From the NCBI RefSeq assembly GCF_035046485.1, contig NC_085137.1, positions 380,246,706 through 380,310,705 of the forward strand: 64,000 nt of DNA. The letters are read 5' to 3'. This DNA is from Aedes albopictus. Lineage: Eukaryota > Arthropoda > Insecta > Diptera > Culicidae. Shown here piece by piece: positions 22,650 to 33,900 of the stretch. The position numbers and the translations under genes were made by a program. The notes under the pieces are model-generated. The model had not been told where the DNA came from. It ran no database searches and worked only from the letters and a program-made list of their open reading frames with translations. Positions within the stretch are counted from its first letter, which is position 1. The number at the start of each line of letters is the position of its first letter.

Positions 22650-24170
22650 ATAAATACCATTCATTTCATTTATTTAGTTAACATCAAATTCATGATAATA
22701 CTGAATCAACAATTTGCCGCCATAATACTCGATTTGCAGCTGCAGCTCTCCAACGTCGGTCACGCCCAACACTCGCCAGATCACGCTCCACCTGGTCCGC
22801 CCATCGTGATCTCTGCGCTCCACGCCTTCTTGTACCAACCGGATGGTTAGCAAACACCAACTTTGCAGGGTTGTTTTCCGGCATTCTTGCAACATGCCCT
22901 GCCCACCGTATCCTTCCGGCTTTGGCTACCCTCTGGATGCTGGGTTCGCCATAAAGTGCAGCGAGCTCGTGGTTCATCCTTCTCCGCCACACACCGTTCT
23001 CCTGCACGCCGCCGAAGATCGTCCTTAGCACCCGTCGCTCGAAAACTCCGAGTGCTTGCATGTCCTCCTCGAGCATCGTCCACGTCTCGTGCCCGTAGAG
23101 AACCACCGGTCTTATTAACGTCTTGTACATGGTACATTTGATGCGGGGGTGAATCTTTTTTGACCGCAGTTTCTTCTGGAGCCCATAATAGGCACGACTT
23201 CCACTGATGATGCGCCTTCGTATTTCACGGCTCACGTTATTGTCAGCCGTTAGCAAGGAACCGAGGTAGACGAATTCTTCTACCACCTTGAAAGTATCCC
23301 CGTCTATCGTAACATTGCTGCCAAGGCTTGTCCTGTCTCGCTCAGTCCCACCTACCAGCATGTACTTTGTCTTAGCCGCATTCACCACCAGTCCGACCTT
23401 TGCTGCTTCACGTTTCAGGCGGGTGTACTGTTCTGCCACCGTTCCAAATGTCCTAGCAATAATATCCATGTCATCCGCAAAACATACAAATTGGCTGGAT
23501 TTCGTGAAGATCGTACCCCGGCTGTTGAGCCCGGCTCGTCGCATAACACCTTCCAGGGCGATGTTGAATAGTAGGCAGGAAAGTCCATCTCCTTGTCGTA
23601 GTCCCCGTCGAGATTCAAATGAACTGGATAGTTCACCCGAAATCCTTACGCTGTTCTGCACACCGTCCATCGTTGCTCTTATCAGTCTAGTCAGCTTCCC
23701 GGGAAAGCTGTTCTCGTCCATAATTTTCCATAGCTCTGTGCGGTCGATACTGTCGTATGCCGCTTTGAAGTTGATGAACAGGTGATGCGTTGGGACCTGG
23801 TATTCACGGCATTTCTGGAGGATTTGCCGTACGGTGAAGATCTGGTCCGTTGTCGACCGGCCGTCGATGAAACCGGCTTGGTAACTTCCCACGAACTCAT
23901 TTACTTTAGGTGAAAGACGACGGAAGATGATCTGGGATAGCACTTTGGTATCGGTTCGCATTCTTCTCTTGTTGATTTTACGGTGCTAGTCTTTTTTACG
24001 GCTGGCTCGCAGGGCCTGACACCAACCCACTAACCCAGGGAGTTGGGCTTACCTTCCCGGAAGCTACGGGTTCTGCATTGGCATTTCCTCCAACTACAGT
24101 GCTAAGTAGCTAGGCTCGAGCGCCAGTCTTCGCCGGGGGTGGTGTTTTTAAAGATCCACAAGCTCTACTC
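22650..24170 (-). mobile_element. RTE-clade retrotransposon, endonuclease-deleted copy
   Basis: Second RTE copy. The 5' region (about 23965-24170) is recognisable from the shared TTTTTTACGGCTGGCTCG and GGGCCTGACACCAACCC blocks, also present at about 6612-6648. It is joined directly to the middle of the reverse transcriptase, so the endonuclease and the N-terminal RT are missing. The remaining frame is open from 23961 to 22690. The tail near 22650 is TTTATTT-rich. The element is internally deleted, not simply 5'-truncated. Confidence 0.8.
22690..23961 (-). pseudogene. RTE-clade reverse transcriptase, N-truncated (423 aa)
   Basis: Partial reverse transcriptase of a JAM1-like RTE element. Motifs in order: YQAGFIDGRSTTDQIF, LFINFKAAYDSIDR, RRGLRQGDGLSCLLFN, FADDMDIIA (catalytic Asp pair), KTKYML, FVYLGSLLTADNN, then the C-terminal domain RRVLRTIFGG, WAGHVARM and RRRGAQRSRWADQVERDL. 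It would need the missing endonuclease and palm N-terminus to act in target-primed reverse transcription. The open frame persists for 423 residues, which suggests the deletion is recent. The true start codon is lost; the first Met-like codon has no significance. Confidence 0.85.
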
Positions 24171-24189
24171 TTGAATCTCTTTTCTTTAT

Positions 24190-24440
24190 CGGTGTAGCTC
24201 CACCAAAAAATCCTTCAGAAATTCCTCCAAGACTTTCGCCAAGAATTCCTCGAAGAATCTTTCTAAGTATTCCTCCAAGAATTTCAACCAATTATTCCTG
24301 GAAGAAGTCATCCTGGATTTTTTCAAGAAATTTTTCGAAAATTTATCCAAGAGTTCCTCCGAGAATTCTATCAGAAATTCCTACAAGAATCCCTCCATAA
24401 ATTTTTCCAATAATTCCTTCAAGAATTCAACCAGACATTC
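24190..24440. repeat. Degenerate ~24-nt interspersed repeat block
   Basis: AATTCCTCCAAGANTTT-like units, complementary sense of the family described at 8150. No coding capacity. Confidence 0.55.
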
Positions 24441-24572
24441 AAAAATCGCTCCAGAAACTACTTTAAAAATTCTGCATACATATGTACATGTATGTATGTA
24501 TGTATGAAAGCCTTTGATTTTCCATAAAACTCTTCGAAGGCTTACTATAGCTATATGTATTGGTAATTTTAA

Positions 24573-24687
24573 CCCTTCAGCGCGCGCGCTGTTGTAAAAA
24601 GTACAACACTGCCAAAAAACCTCGCTTTTCGTATACAGCGCGAGCGCGGTGCAGTTTCGGTTGTTTGATGGCGCGCGTCCTGGAAGG
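24573..24687. mobile_element. piggyBac-like MITE (TTAA-flanked)
   Basis: A 115-bp element with GC-rich inverted ends (CCCTTCAGCGCGCG left; complement CCTTCCAGGACGCGCG right) precisely bracketed by TTAA at 24569-24572 and 24688-24691. TTAA duplication with CC(C)T-type ends is diagnostic of piggyBac-type insertion. The ends are imperfect. Confidence 0.65.
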
Positions 24688-24889
24688 TTAAAACACACAT
24701 GGAATATTTTACCTTCCTTAATCAACAATCATAATACCTAAAACGATTCTATACTGCGTAATTGGTGGGTTTGGCAATTTCATATTACTACACAAATCTT
24801 TAATCTGACGATGAGTGGTTTTGGCTCCATTTGTGCAGATAAAAACTGGCGCTATTTATGAAGTCAGATCAATAGTTCATCTAAAAAAC

Positions 24890-26562
24890 CCGGATTAATC
24901 CACCTAGTGGTGATAGTGCCTTTCTCGTCGAATATGTACTTATGATCTTTCCGTCGACATAAGCATCCTGAATCGTATGAATACTTTATTTATAAAAGCA
25001 AGAATTTCATCCAAGCCATCATCGAGTTGGGAAACTTTTTGATGGCATATATTCCCAACGTTATGTTCAATGTATAGGCAGAGCTTAAAAATATCAGACC
25101 TCTTAGTTGACTGCGTGATCACCTTTACTATTACTGGAGGCCGATCAATACCTAGACGATAATAACAAGTTAAAATATAATTTATTTCACAATCAAAAAT
25201 AACTTTACAGTCTTCGATAAACTTTTTCCTGCACACCCATATGCATTTGACCACTTCCAGCGGGACATCCGGAACCGGTTCCGGAATATTGCTGGTTGTA
25301 CCAAATATTGTCTGGAACCATTTTCTTGCTAACCGTCCATCAAGTTACCTAAAGCGCCACGATTAGGTGTGTCGCATGCATGGGTTTGGTTCACTTTTAT
25401 ATTTGACCACTACCGGCGGGACATCCGGAACCGGTTCCAGAGCACTACTGGTAGTCTCTGTTGTGATCTGAGGCTATTTTCCTGCTCACCGTTCGCCAGG
25501 CTATCGAAAAAGCCGCTATTTGATGTGTCGCATGCATGGGTTTGGTCTAGGGTTTGGTTCACATTTATATTTGACCATTTCCGGCGGGGCACCCGGGACC
25601 GCTTACGGAATACTAACAGTAGTCTGCTGTGATCTAAGGCTATTTTCCTGCTTACCGTTCTTCAGAATATCGAAAAAGCTGCTATTTAATGTGTCGCATG
25701 CATGGGTTTGGTTCCCATCTACATTTGACCACCTCCGGCGGGACACACGGAACCGGTTCCGGAACACTACTGGTTTTCCTAAATATAGTCTGATTCCATT
25801 TTATTGCTAACCGTTAATCAGGTAATCTGAAGAGCCGCGAATTGATGTGTCGCATGCATGGGTTTGGTTCAATTTTATATTTGGCCACTTCCGGCGGGGC
25901 ACCCGGCACCGGTTCCGGAATACTACCGGTAGTATCTGCAGGATCAAAGGCTATTTTGCTTCTCACTGTCCTGCTGTTCATCAGGTTATCGAAAAAGCCG
26001 CAATTTGATGTGTCGCATGCATGAATTTGGCTCACTTTTATATTATGCCACTTCCAGCGGAACATCCGGAACCGATTACGGAACACTACCGGTTCAGATA
26101 TGGCCTGAGACTATTTTCCTCCTTTCCGTTCGTCAGGTTATCGAAAAAGCCGCGGTCTGATGTGTCGCATGCATGTTTTTGTGGCATTTTCATATCTGAC
26201 CCCTTCCTGGGGTACCGATCCGGAACACCTAAATGGCCATGACTCCGGAACGGCTAAACCGATTCGAACCATTTTCAATAGGAAACAATGAGACCAGATT
26301 CCGCGTCGAATGAACCGTCAGTCATTAAAATCGATTGAGATTTAGTTCAAAAAAGTGACGTGAGTTTTTTTGTCCACATACATACACACATACACACATA
26401 CACACACACATACACACGTACATACACACACACAGACATCACCTCAATTCGTCGAGCTGAGTTGATTGGTATGTGTGACTCGACTCTCCGGGCCTTCGAT
26501 CAAAAAGTCATTTTTGGAGTGAACATATAGCATTTCCAGTACACTTAGTGTACGAGAAAGGC
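24890..26562 (+). repeat. Minisatellite-bearing dispersed element, copy B
   Basis: Left end CACCTAGTGGTGATAGTGCC with GCCTTTCTCGT at 24918-24928; right end ACGAGAAAGGC at 26552-26562, forming 11-bp inverted termini. Inside, from about 25250 to 26250, are about six tandem units of about 165-175 bp. Each contains GATGTGTCGCATGCATG, TTTGGTTCA, GACCACTTCCGGCGGG and the palindrome GGAACCGGTTCC. A (CA)n tract at about 26373-26437 and a conserved CCTCAATTCGTCGAGCTGAG block precede the right end. All frames through the units stay open by repetition, but no family domain is seen. Confidence 0.8.
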
Positions 26563-27325
26563 AAAAATAAAAAAACAGCATTTTTTATCATTTTTCTACA
26601 AACTACAATAAATAAGCTTCAATTGCTTCTAACAAAACTTTTTTCCAAGTGAAACCGTTTGAAAGTGTAGGTACCAATTCTTAAGTGCGCAGGCTACAGT
26701 GTTCCTATCCTCCAAAATCCCATATGAATTCAATGAGATACCGCAACATTAGGAACACAATGTTCTTTCGGATAAAAACAAATAAAATGCTCATACCAAT
26801 CTTAAAAAGACAATATTTCGTTATTTTCCCGTAGATAAAAAATAGATTTTATTATTTTCAATTCAATCCCTGTATAAAGTTTGCTACAGAATAATACCAA
26901 ACAGAATATGTTATTGATGATTTTGAATTCCTATTGTTTATTATCAGATGGTCAGGCGATTTCTGATAAAGTTGCTTTAAAAAAATTCTGTTAGAAGTAT
27001 ATATCGGGGCAATATTCAAGTTATGTATTGTTAGGAATAGGAAAGATGAAATATTAAACAGTCCAAGATGTGCATCAAAACATTTTATTAACTTTATTTT
27101 TCCATGTATTTTTATTTATATTTGTTGTATGACTTTTCAACTTCGGGCTCAGTATCGAAAAATACCAGGAGAAGCTTTGATTTGACCGATAGTAGATTAA
27201 CAGCTTTTTCGGTAATCCACGAGTTTCACTTACAACTGGGAAGCAATTGAAATATATCAGATATAGATCAATAAAATACAAAGGGTGAAAAGAAATAATG
27301 CGAAAGTTTTATTTTATTTTAAACC
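26563..27325. other. AT-rich spacer
   Basis: No gene, RNA or bounded repeat recognised. A 68-residue open frame (27281-27075, minus) is low complexity and has no support. Confidence 0.4.
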
Positions 27326-27334
27326 TTATTGCTT

Positions 27335-27790
27335 TCGACGAGATCTCCACCATCCGTAATGCCGGCTCTAAACTCTAGCCCTACATCATCTGCCCAGCAC
27401 ATCTGACCCATTGTTTATAGTCTATAACACAACGCAGTCAAGTCCAGTTGAGTGTACACTCCGTTAGTGAATAAAATGTAAAACGTACAAAATGTTTCAA
27501 CTACATGGAAGAAAAGTTGCCTTAGGAACTTATCCTACCACTTGCACGAACACTTATTAAAAAGAAAAGACAAAAAGACACGGACACCGTCTTCAGCCAG
27601 AGGCTGTACAGACTGAACGAAACATAACATTAGACAACGGACACGACACATATTACGAGCACCAGTGGATACGAGAAAGAAACATTTCTTGCGAATAGTT
27701 TCATCACTCGGAGTGGCAATCGAACCCTCACCCCATGGCATGGTACGTTTATACGCTTGGTGACTCTAACCGCATGGCCACGAGGCTCCA
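27335..27790 (-). mobile_element. Putative SINE with a Ser/Leu-type tRNA head
   Basis: On the minus strand a tRNA-like head (about 27787-27713) has box A TGGCCATGCGG followed by TTAGAG, a long extra region and box B GGTTCGATTG, then a body of roughly 380 nt that is non-coding and ends AT-rich. The acceptor stem and CCA context do not form a good functional tRNA, so a SINE or tRNA pseudogene is preferred. Confidence 0.5.
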
Positions 27791-27794
27791 CAAC

Positions 27795-28070
27795 AATTTT
27801 TCAGTTACTTGAAGTATTTTCCATATTTTGACAGTATTTTTTTTCAATCGGGTTGAAAATAAAATTTAATATCAAGTTGCACATTTGATTAAAACGATTA
27901 ATTTTATTTTATCCAGAAAATCCTCAAAATATGTATTGAAGAATGTAATACTACAGCTATCTTAATTAGAACTGAGAAGATTTTTATCAAAATGCATTTA
28001 TTATTCTAACCATTGTAGCCATTGAATTGTATGACTATTGGGTGGGTAGTCAATCGTTTGGGGATATGTT
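27795..28070. other. AT-rich spacer
   Basis: Nothing supported between the SINE and the MITE pair. Confidence 0.4.
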
Positions 28071-28074
28071 GTAA

Positions 28075-28252
28075 TTAACTTGATGATTTTGTGGCTATAT
28101 CGGAAGGTGATTTCCACTTTCTACAAATTTTCACACTGGTTCGCTACCTAGCGAATTCTATCATATCTATCATTTCATTATCCACTTTGATCTCTACTCC
28201 CTTATACTATGAGTAGAAAGAGACCGATATAGCCACAAAATCATCAAGTTAA
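28075..28252. mobile_element. Short MITE with 29-bp perfect inverted ends
   Basis: TTAACTTGATGATTTTGTGG at the left continues to position 28103; its exact complement is at 28224-28252. The interior of 120 bp is non-coding. It lies immediately beside the pogo-like MITE, which appears to have inserted at the TA next to its right end. Confidence 0.7.
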
Positions 28253-28254
28253 TA

Positions 28255-28726
28255 CAGGTATTCTTCGATATAACGTACCCTCGATATAGCGTACCCTCGA
28301 TATAGCGAATTCGATATAACGTACATTTTGCTTCGATATAACGTACAACATTGAAAATTTTAATTTTTCCCAGGAATAACCCTCAGATAAGCTAAGAAAC
28401 CACTCAAATCAATATTTTCTTGCAGTATTAACCTTGTATCCTAGAATTAGCGCAAATTGGGGAAAAAATTAGTGTACGTTATATCGAAGCAAAATGTACG
28501 TTATATCGAAGCACAAAAAAACGAAATTACTTTTTCGTGAAAACTCATGTTTTTCATTATTGGTTTTGTGAATTTCACCGAAATCATTATTAGGGGTTAA
28601 TTTCACGTCGAAATCATCATTATTAGCATAAAAAATATTATTTTTTTCTCTGCTTCGATATAACGTACACTTCGATATAACGTACAAAGAGAAAACTTTT
28701 TTGTACGTTATATCGAAGAGTACCTG
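28255..28726. mobile_element. pogo-like MITE with CGATATAACGTAC repeats
   Basis: 472 bp; ends CAGGTATTCTTCG and CGAAGAGTACCTG, inverted, with TA at 28253-28254 and 28727-28728. The motif TCGATATAACGTAC is repeated at least four times in the left arm and again in inverted orientation near 28470-28515 and 28650-28712. Subterminal repeats of such a palindrome-like motif are typical transposase-binding sites. TA plus CAG ends fit the pogo/Tigger branch; the family name is inferred. Confidence 0.7.
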
Positions 28727-28797
28727 TAATAGAATACGGTCGATAAACAAGTATATGATATGTTGTAAGTTTGAAGAAATTTTATACTTTTATTAAG

Positions 28798-29100
28798 AAC
28801 TAGCTGACCCGGCAAACGTTGTCTTGCCAAGCTGGTTTGGTGGTTTGACAACTGTTGAGTTCATAACATCACCGCACTCTAGATTGGTTTCTTTTCGATC
28901 GTGTTGATTTTCTTCCCAGCTCATGAAAAATCAGTACTTTATATTTTTTTTACTTTTCTAGTGGATTTTCGTAACTTTTTGTACATATAAACACAGCCAC
29001 CACGAATACGATCCGAACCGTGCCAGAGTCATGCTGATCGGATTATCCGTTCTTGAGTTTTGTTGCCTCAAATGAAGTGTAAACTCATTTTTATATATAG
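28798..29100 (+). repeat. Short dispersed repeat (CTGACCCGGCAAACGTTGT type)
   Basis: It starts CTAGCTGACCCGGCAAACG and ends in TTTTTATATATAGAC, the layout of a widespread insect repeat of uncertain class. Not coding. The family cannot be named with confidence from sequence alone. Confidence 0.45.
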
Positions 29101-30685
29101 ACTAGCTTTAGTTATAATTCTCGGGTTATAACGATATTTTCTCCTGATTTTTCAATTTTGAGTGATAACAACTCACTGTTTTCTGCAAAAACGTTGTAAA
29201 TATATTGCGAGAAGTTGCACAGTCCAGTAAAAATTACTATGGGCTTCTCAATCATCATTTTCTATTTTTTTTTGTGTTACAGGCAACGTAATAAGTTTTT
29301 GACTTGTATTTAAGCAACCATTCCCACTATTGCCTACGAGGATTTCCACTCCCAAGTGATAGTAAAAAGTCTAATCTTTCAACTGCCGACTGTGCCATCT
29401 GCGCCATTTTGCACCAGAAATAGTTACTTAAGGAGAAAGTTCACCTTAAAATATGAAGAATTTGCCTATAACTTTTTTGGATATAATGATTTCACATCTG
29501 GGGAAAACATGTGTATTTTGACGTCCTGAACAAGTTTGTAGAAAGTTACAAAACTGTAAGGTTTAATCTGTTGAAGCTACATTAAAAAACTGGTTTTAGG
29601 GGTACTTCGCACAAAAATATCCCGTAAACCGTAAGAGGTGGAGCTTTGACATACTCTACGATTTTTTTTCTTATCATGGGCTACAACTTTGCCAAAGCCG
29701 TCAAACCTCTAAAATTTTATTTTTGAAAAAAAAAAATAATGTTTGTCTTACTTCTAGGGAAATTAATCATTAATTACATTTTATCAAAAGACGCCTTTCA
29801 ACATGAAGAAAAACTTTGTAGAACACGCCAAACCTCCAGAACCAACATAAAAAAAAGTTATTTAATTTTGATCGCAAAATCATAGATTTCGAAATTCGAA
29901 CACTGTGCGCCGGAATCATTGGAACATTGGATGTAGTGCTATCGGCATCGGAATCAGTTGTAGAGGAAGACGACGTTATAGAAGTGGTGGAAGAGAAACA
30001 TCTGGAAGAAGCTGACGGTTCGCAACTAGGAAAACAAACGGAAAATGACCAGCCGGAAATCGACGATGCACCGGACTTTTGGTATCCCAAACTGCACGAA
30101 ATTTGCGAAGGACTTTAACACAATGATGAAGGAACAGGATACAGGCGAGCCAGTGTCGGGCCCAATTCGCCTCACCTGGTTTTTCTAAAACGACCGAGAC
30201 TAATATATAAACACCTTAAAAAAAAAAAAAATACGTGATTAACACTAACGCCACCTGGTGAACGAATTTTGAACTATTAAGCATGACCAGCTAGATCTTC
30301 ACCTGGCAGGTCCAATTTTGTTAAAAAGGGGATTTTTCAAGCTAAGTAGATTAAAAAAAAAAAAACATTTAAGTTCAATTTACATATCATGGAGTATATT
30401 TTTTGGCTGGAATTTAAGGCAAACTACATAGTGTAAGTATAATCGCTTTACTTAAAATTGACTTATTGGGCCAAACTATGGAGTTGCGTAAAAAAAAAAA
30501 AACAAAACAAAAAAATGAATAGTTTGGAGGTTCCGTATAGACAAGTCTAAGTCCCCGTTCAAATTACAGGGTTCAAGGTGAGATTTAAAGGGCCGATGCC
30601 GAAGGAACATTCGAGGTGGTTTAATGAGGTGGAAGTGTCAAGAGGTATTCCGCAAAGAAGAAAGATTGTTTGTAGGGTATTGTAT
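29101..30685. other. Uncharacterised AT-rich region
   Basis: Mostly low-complexity sequence with several A-runs (30220, 30355, 30490). It contains only the small acidic open frame at 29927-30118, described separately. Confidence 0.35.
29927..30118 (+). CDS. Small acidic open frame, unrecognised (63 aa)
   Basis: Encodes a strongly acidic peptide (about 35% Asp+Glu over the first half; SVVEEDDVIEVVEEKHLEE) that ends in DDAPDFWYPKLHEICEGL before TAA. The compositional contrast with the AT-rich surroundings makes it look like the tail of a real protein, perhaps a decayed gene or transposon frame, but no domain is recognised. The open frame probably extends upstream without a Met (the region before 29927 is AT-rich). 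It could be spurious; no function is claimed. Confidence 0.2.
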   Translation: MDVVLSASESVVEEDDVIEVVEEKHLEEADGSQLGKQTENDQPEIDDAPDFWYPKLHEICEGL

Positions 30686-30689
30686 GATA

Positions 30690-30910
30690 GTTGGATCCCT
30701 CTGAAACACCCATGAAATCCTCCCAAAACTCCCTTAAAATATCAAGAAACCCCCTGAAGCATTCCTGAAACCCTTATGAAATCCTCTGAAATTCCTCTGA
30801 AACACTTTTACAGCTCCCCAACAACTCCCCTAGAACACCAGAGTATCCCTAAGCTTTCCCTAAAACAACCATCAATTTTCTCGGAAACTATCTTTCCTAC
30901 ACAACCTGAA
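30690..30910. repeat. Short C-rich degenerate repeat (CCTGAAACNCC)
   Basis: Irregular units such as CCCTGAAACACCC, CCTCTGAAATTCC and CCCTTATGAAATCC. Similar units recur at 50750-51010 and 51470-51620, related in style to the GAATTCC-type repeats. Confidence 0.5.
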
Positions 30911-33900
30911 ACCCTCGAGGTTAACCAACAAGTGTTTGAAGAGGAGAGAATTTAGTCGTCAAATTGTGGTGATCTGGCAAAAGTCAACGCACCATACAAT
31001 TTTTTTATGTTTTGTATGGACAAAAGTCTACAAGGGAGGAGGGGGGGGTCTGAGACTGAGATGACCAAAAATGAGTTAACGTAGTTTATGGACAGCACCT
31101 AAGGTGAGTAGTTAATACTTCTGGTGTCCATGGTTCGAATCTGGACAAAATATTGTTTCCTTTTTTTATCATTCCCTCTCATTCAAGTTGCATAATGATT
31201 CAGAATCTGCGCTTTTTGGATTTTGAAGAAGAAGGAATTGTGTTCTATCGTCGATAATACGGACAGTGAATAAATTGCACTAAGATTGCTGTTACTGCCT
31301 TTTATACAAGTCGTGTTGCTCGGGAAGAAGTTTAAAGAAGGGAACGGAAACCAAAAAGTCTGAAGCAGAGACGGGAAATGTCACAGAATTTCATGAAAAA
31401 AAGAAAGCCATGTTATTTTTGAATTTCAACCATTTCCTGTGAGTATTTCCATTCGTGTGCATAACCCATCCATAATGCTGATTAGATATGGAAAGTTATG
31501 TATTTCTGACACGTGGTTGGTGTTGACCCCCCCCCTCTTAGCGACACTCCGTACACTAGGCGCCCATCCGCCTTTCGTCGATATTGGGAAAACCCCTCCC
31601 TTGGCGTCACTTCTGGGCACAGGCCTGCTTCATTTTAGTGTTTTACTAGAGTAAAGGACCATAATCAATTAAAAAACGCCATGTTCAATAGCCAAAGAAT
31701 GAAGTAGAAAGAACTGAGGTAGAGCAGTGAAAGGAAGAAGAAAAAAAAAACAATTTATAGAAACCCAGTGGAGAATGAAAACTAAAAGCAGTGCATAAGA
31801 AATGAAAAGAAATCATAAACTTCCGTTGTTAAATAGAAGTCAAAATGAAATATCACAATACGAAGTATTGAACACATGTTTTCATCTCGTTGGCCGTCTT
31901 TCTAAACAGCATCAATACAACTTTTAACCCGACAACTCTAAACATATATGATTCACTGGACATATCATATTAATAGTGGTTTCTGCTTTTAGTGGTGTTG
32001 CGTGTACGTACACGTTGCATTACAAGAACACTACCTGAGTTACTGGTTGAAAATAGTAAACAAAAATCAGCTGTTCCCGGCTAAAACAAATGGGCATATT
32101 TTCAACCAGTAGATTTGCATTAGTGTTCGTGACGCCGCGCTGCGAAACCACTATGTATTCATTGCACTGACCTCATATTATTAGAATGCAACGTAACCAG
32201 CAACGACATTGAAGTTGATTGCTGTTTCTGGACTTCAGTTTGGCATTGGTCAATCAACTTCACTGACGAAGTATGTAGCTGCAGTGCAGCATCAACAGAG
32301 GCACCAAGTCTACAACAAAAAAGCTTCTCGCCACCCAGCTTGCCTCGTACACCTCATACAGACGCTCTCAACCAGCACAACAGGAAAAAAAGCTTTCAAA
32401 CCGTGGGAAAACAGCTGGAACATGGCCACTCGTCAGCTGTGAGTAACTTGAGCTGAGTTCCATAAACAAACGCTTCACCACGCTTGAGCGGTCTCAGTTG
32501 TTTGCTTTTGCTGTGTTTGTTTTGCAAGTTTCGGTTTGTAGTGAATGGCACGGTGAACCTCAACTCATACACATGTTTCCGCTCTATAACACGTTGTTGT
32601 TTTGGTTAGTCGTCGCATGGATGCGGCATTCGCCGCATGCCGACATCCCAAACATAAACACCGACAACGAGAACACCGATCCGGACAAAACGGTGAATGT
32701 GTTGTTTGTGGCGATGGATGGTTGTGTTGTATTGATTTACCATCACACCGCATTAAATTTGGTTTGCTACTAGGGTGAGACTGTATTTGATCGTCGATGT
32801 CACGATCAATCGGTGAGTTCATCATGCATTGCTATTGAACGTGAGAATGGGTGTGAAATGTTTACGGTATATTACGTCATTGGAGAACGAGCCAATATGG
32901 ATGAGGTGCAGGTCCTACACACAACAAGAGGCAAGGAGTCGAATGACGACGGAATTCAGCAAGGAGAAATATACACCCAACAAGAGGCTGAAGATTTCCT
33001 TACAAGTATGCTTTAATGCTTTTTCAAATCTATACTGGTACAATCGCTTCAAATCGAATCATGATGTTAAGTATTGTCCCTTATTCGAGTGTTATCCGAG
33101 AACTAGGTACTCACAAATACAAGTTTTTTATCCTTCTTGTGCCAGGCTCGAAGGTACTGTTCATGGAAACCAAAAAAAAATCCCCAATACGATAAGGTCC
33201 TGATCCGTTTTTTTTTCAACATCTATAGCACACTCTAGTAGAGTGTATCAAGAAGGTGGACATACCAGCATATAGGTAGCTGCTATTACTGCGGTGGAAT
33301 GTGGAAGCTAACCAAGCAAGGCAGGCGATAGAGGATAGGTATGCCTTCACCACCCGCCGCTGCGCTGCTGTGAACAACTACATGTCGCCTTTAGTACCCT
33401 GGTATACTTGTATGCGACGACTGACCGACCATGGATTGCCGCATATTGCGATGGAATTTGTAAACAAATTGCTTAGCAATAGTGTTGACGATCGGATATC
33501 TACTGGTCATCAGGTTTTGTAGACTTTTCGAAACGAAGTTGCAAAATGTTTGTACTTCGATGTGGACTGAAAGTGGTGAGTGGGACTAAGGGTTGAAAGA
33601 TGTTATGTTGTTTGTAAATATTTACTTTTATGTTTGACGAAAGTGGAATTTGCAGTGCAATGACAGGATATAATGATGTGTTTAAATCTTTCTTAACATC
33701 TTTCTAAACATATTGGTTCGTCCATAACAGTTACAGCTTCCTAAAACACTTAACCCTAGATGACTTCATCTCCTGTCGTTGACACGCCGTTTCTCGATGG
33801 ATTTATTCACAGGGTCACGTAAACACGCCGGACGCCCTTCATAATCCCAAAGGTATCAACAAGCGTTGCGTTGAGTTTGCTGGGGCGACACGGCGGAAGC

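Noticed and set aside
25369..26242. Repeated open frames (MSHAWVWF... type) as a tandem-repeat protein
   Set aside because: All frames and both strands stay open through the same minisatellite units, and the frame differs between copies, so it is not selected coding sequence.
24890..26562. CRISPR-like array or centromeric satellite
   Set aside because: Units are ~170 bp, diverged, and bounded by element ends; there is no repeat/spacer pattern, and the block is only about 1 kb.
27713..27787. Functional tRNA-Ser/Leu gene
   Set aside because: Box A and box B matches exist but the acceptor stem and anticodon arm do not pair convincingly and a SINE-like body follows.
31100..31150. tRNA or SINE head (GGTTCGAATCT near 31133)
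   Set aside because: Only a box B-like match; no box A at the right distance and no body shared with the other SINEs.
33301..33522. 73-residue plus-strand open frame as a gene
   Set aside because: No recognisable domain, no splice context and no repeat of it elsewhere in the window.
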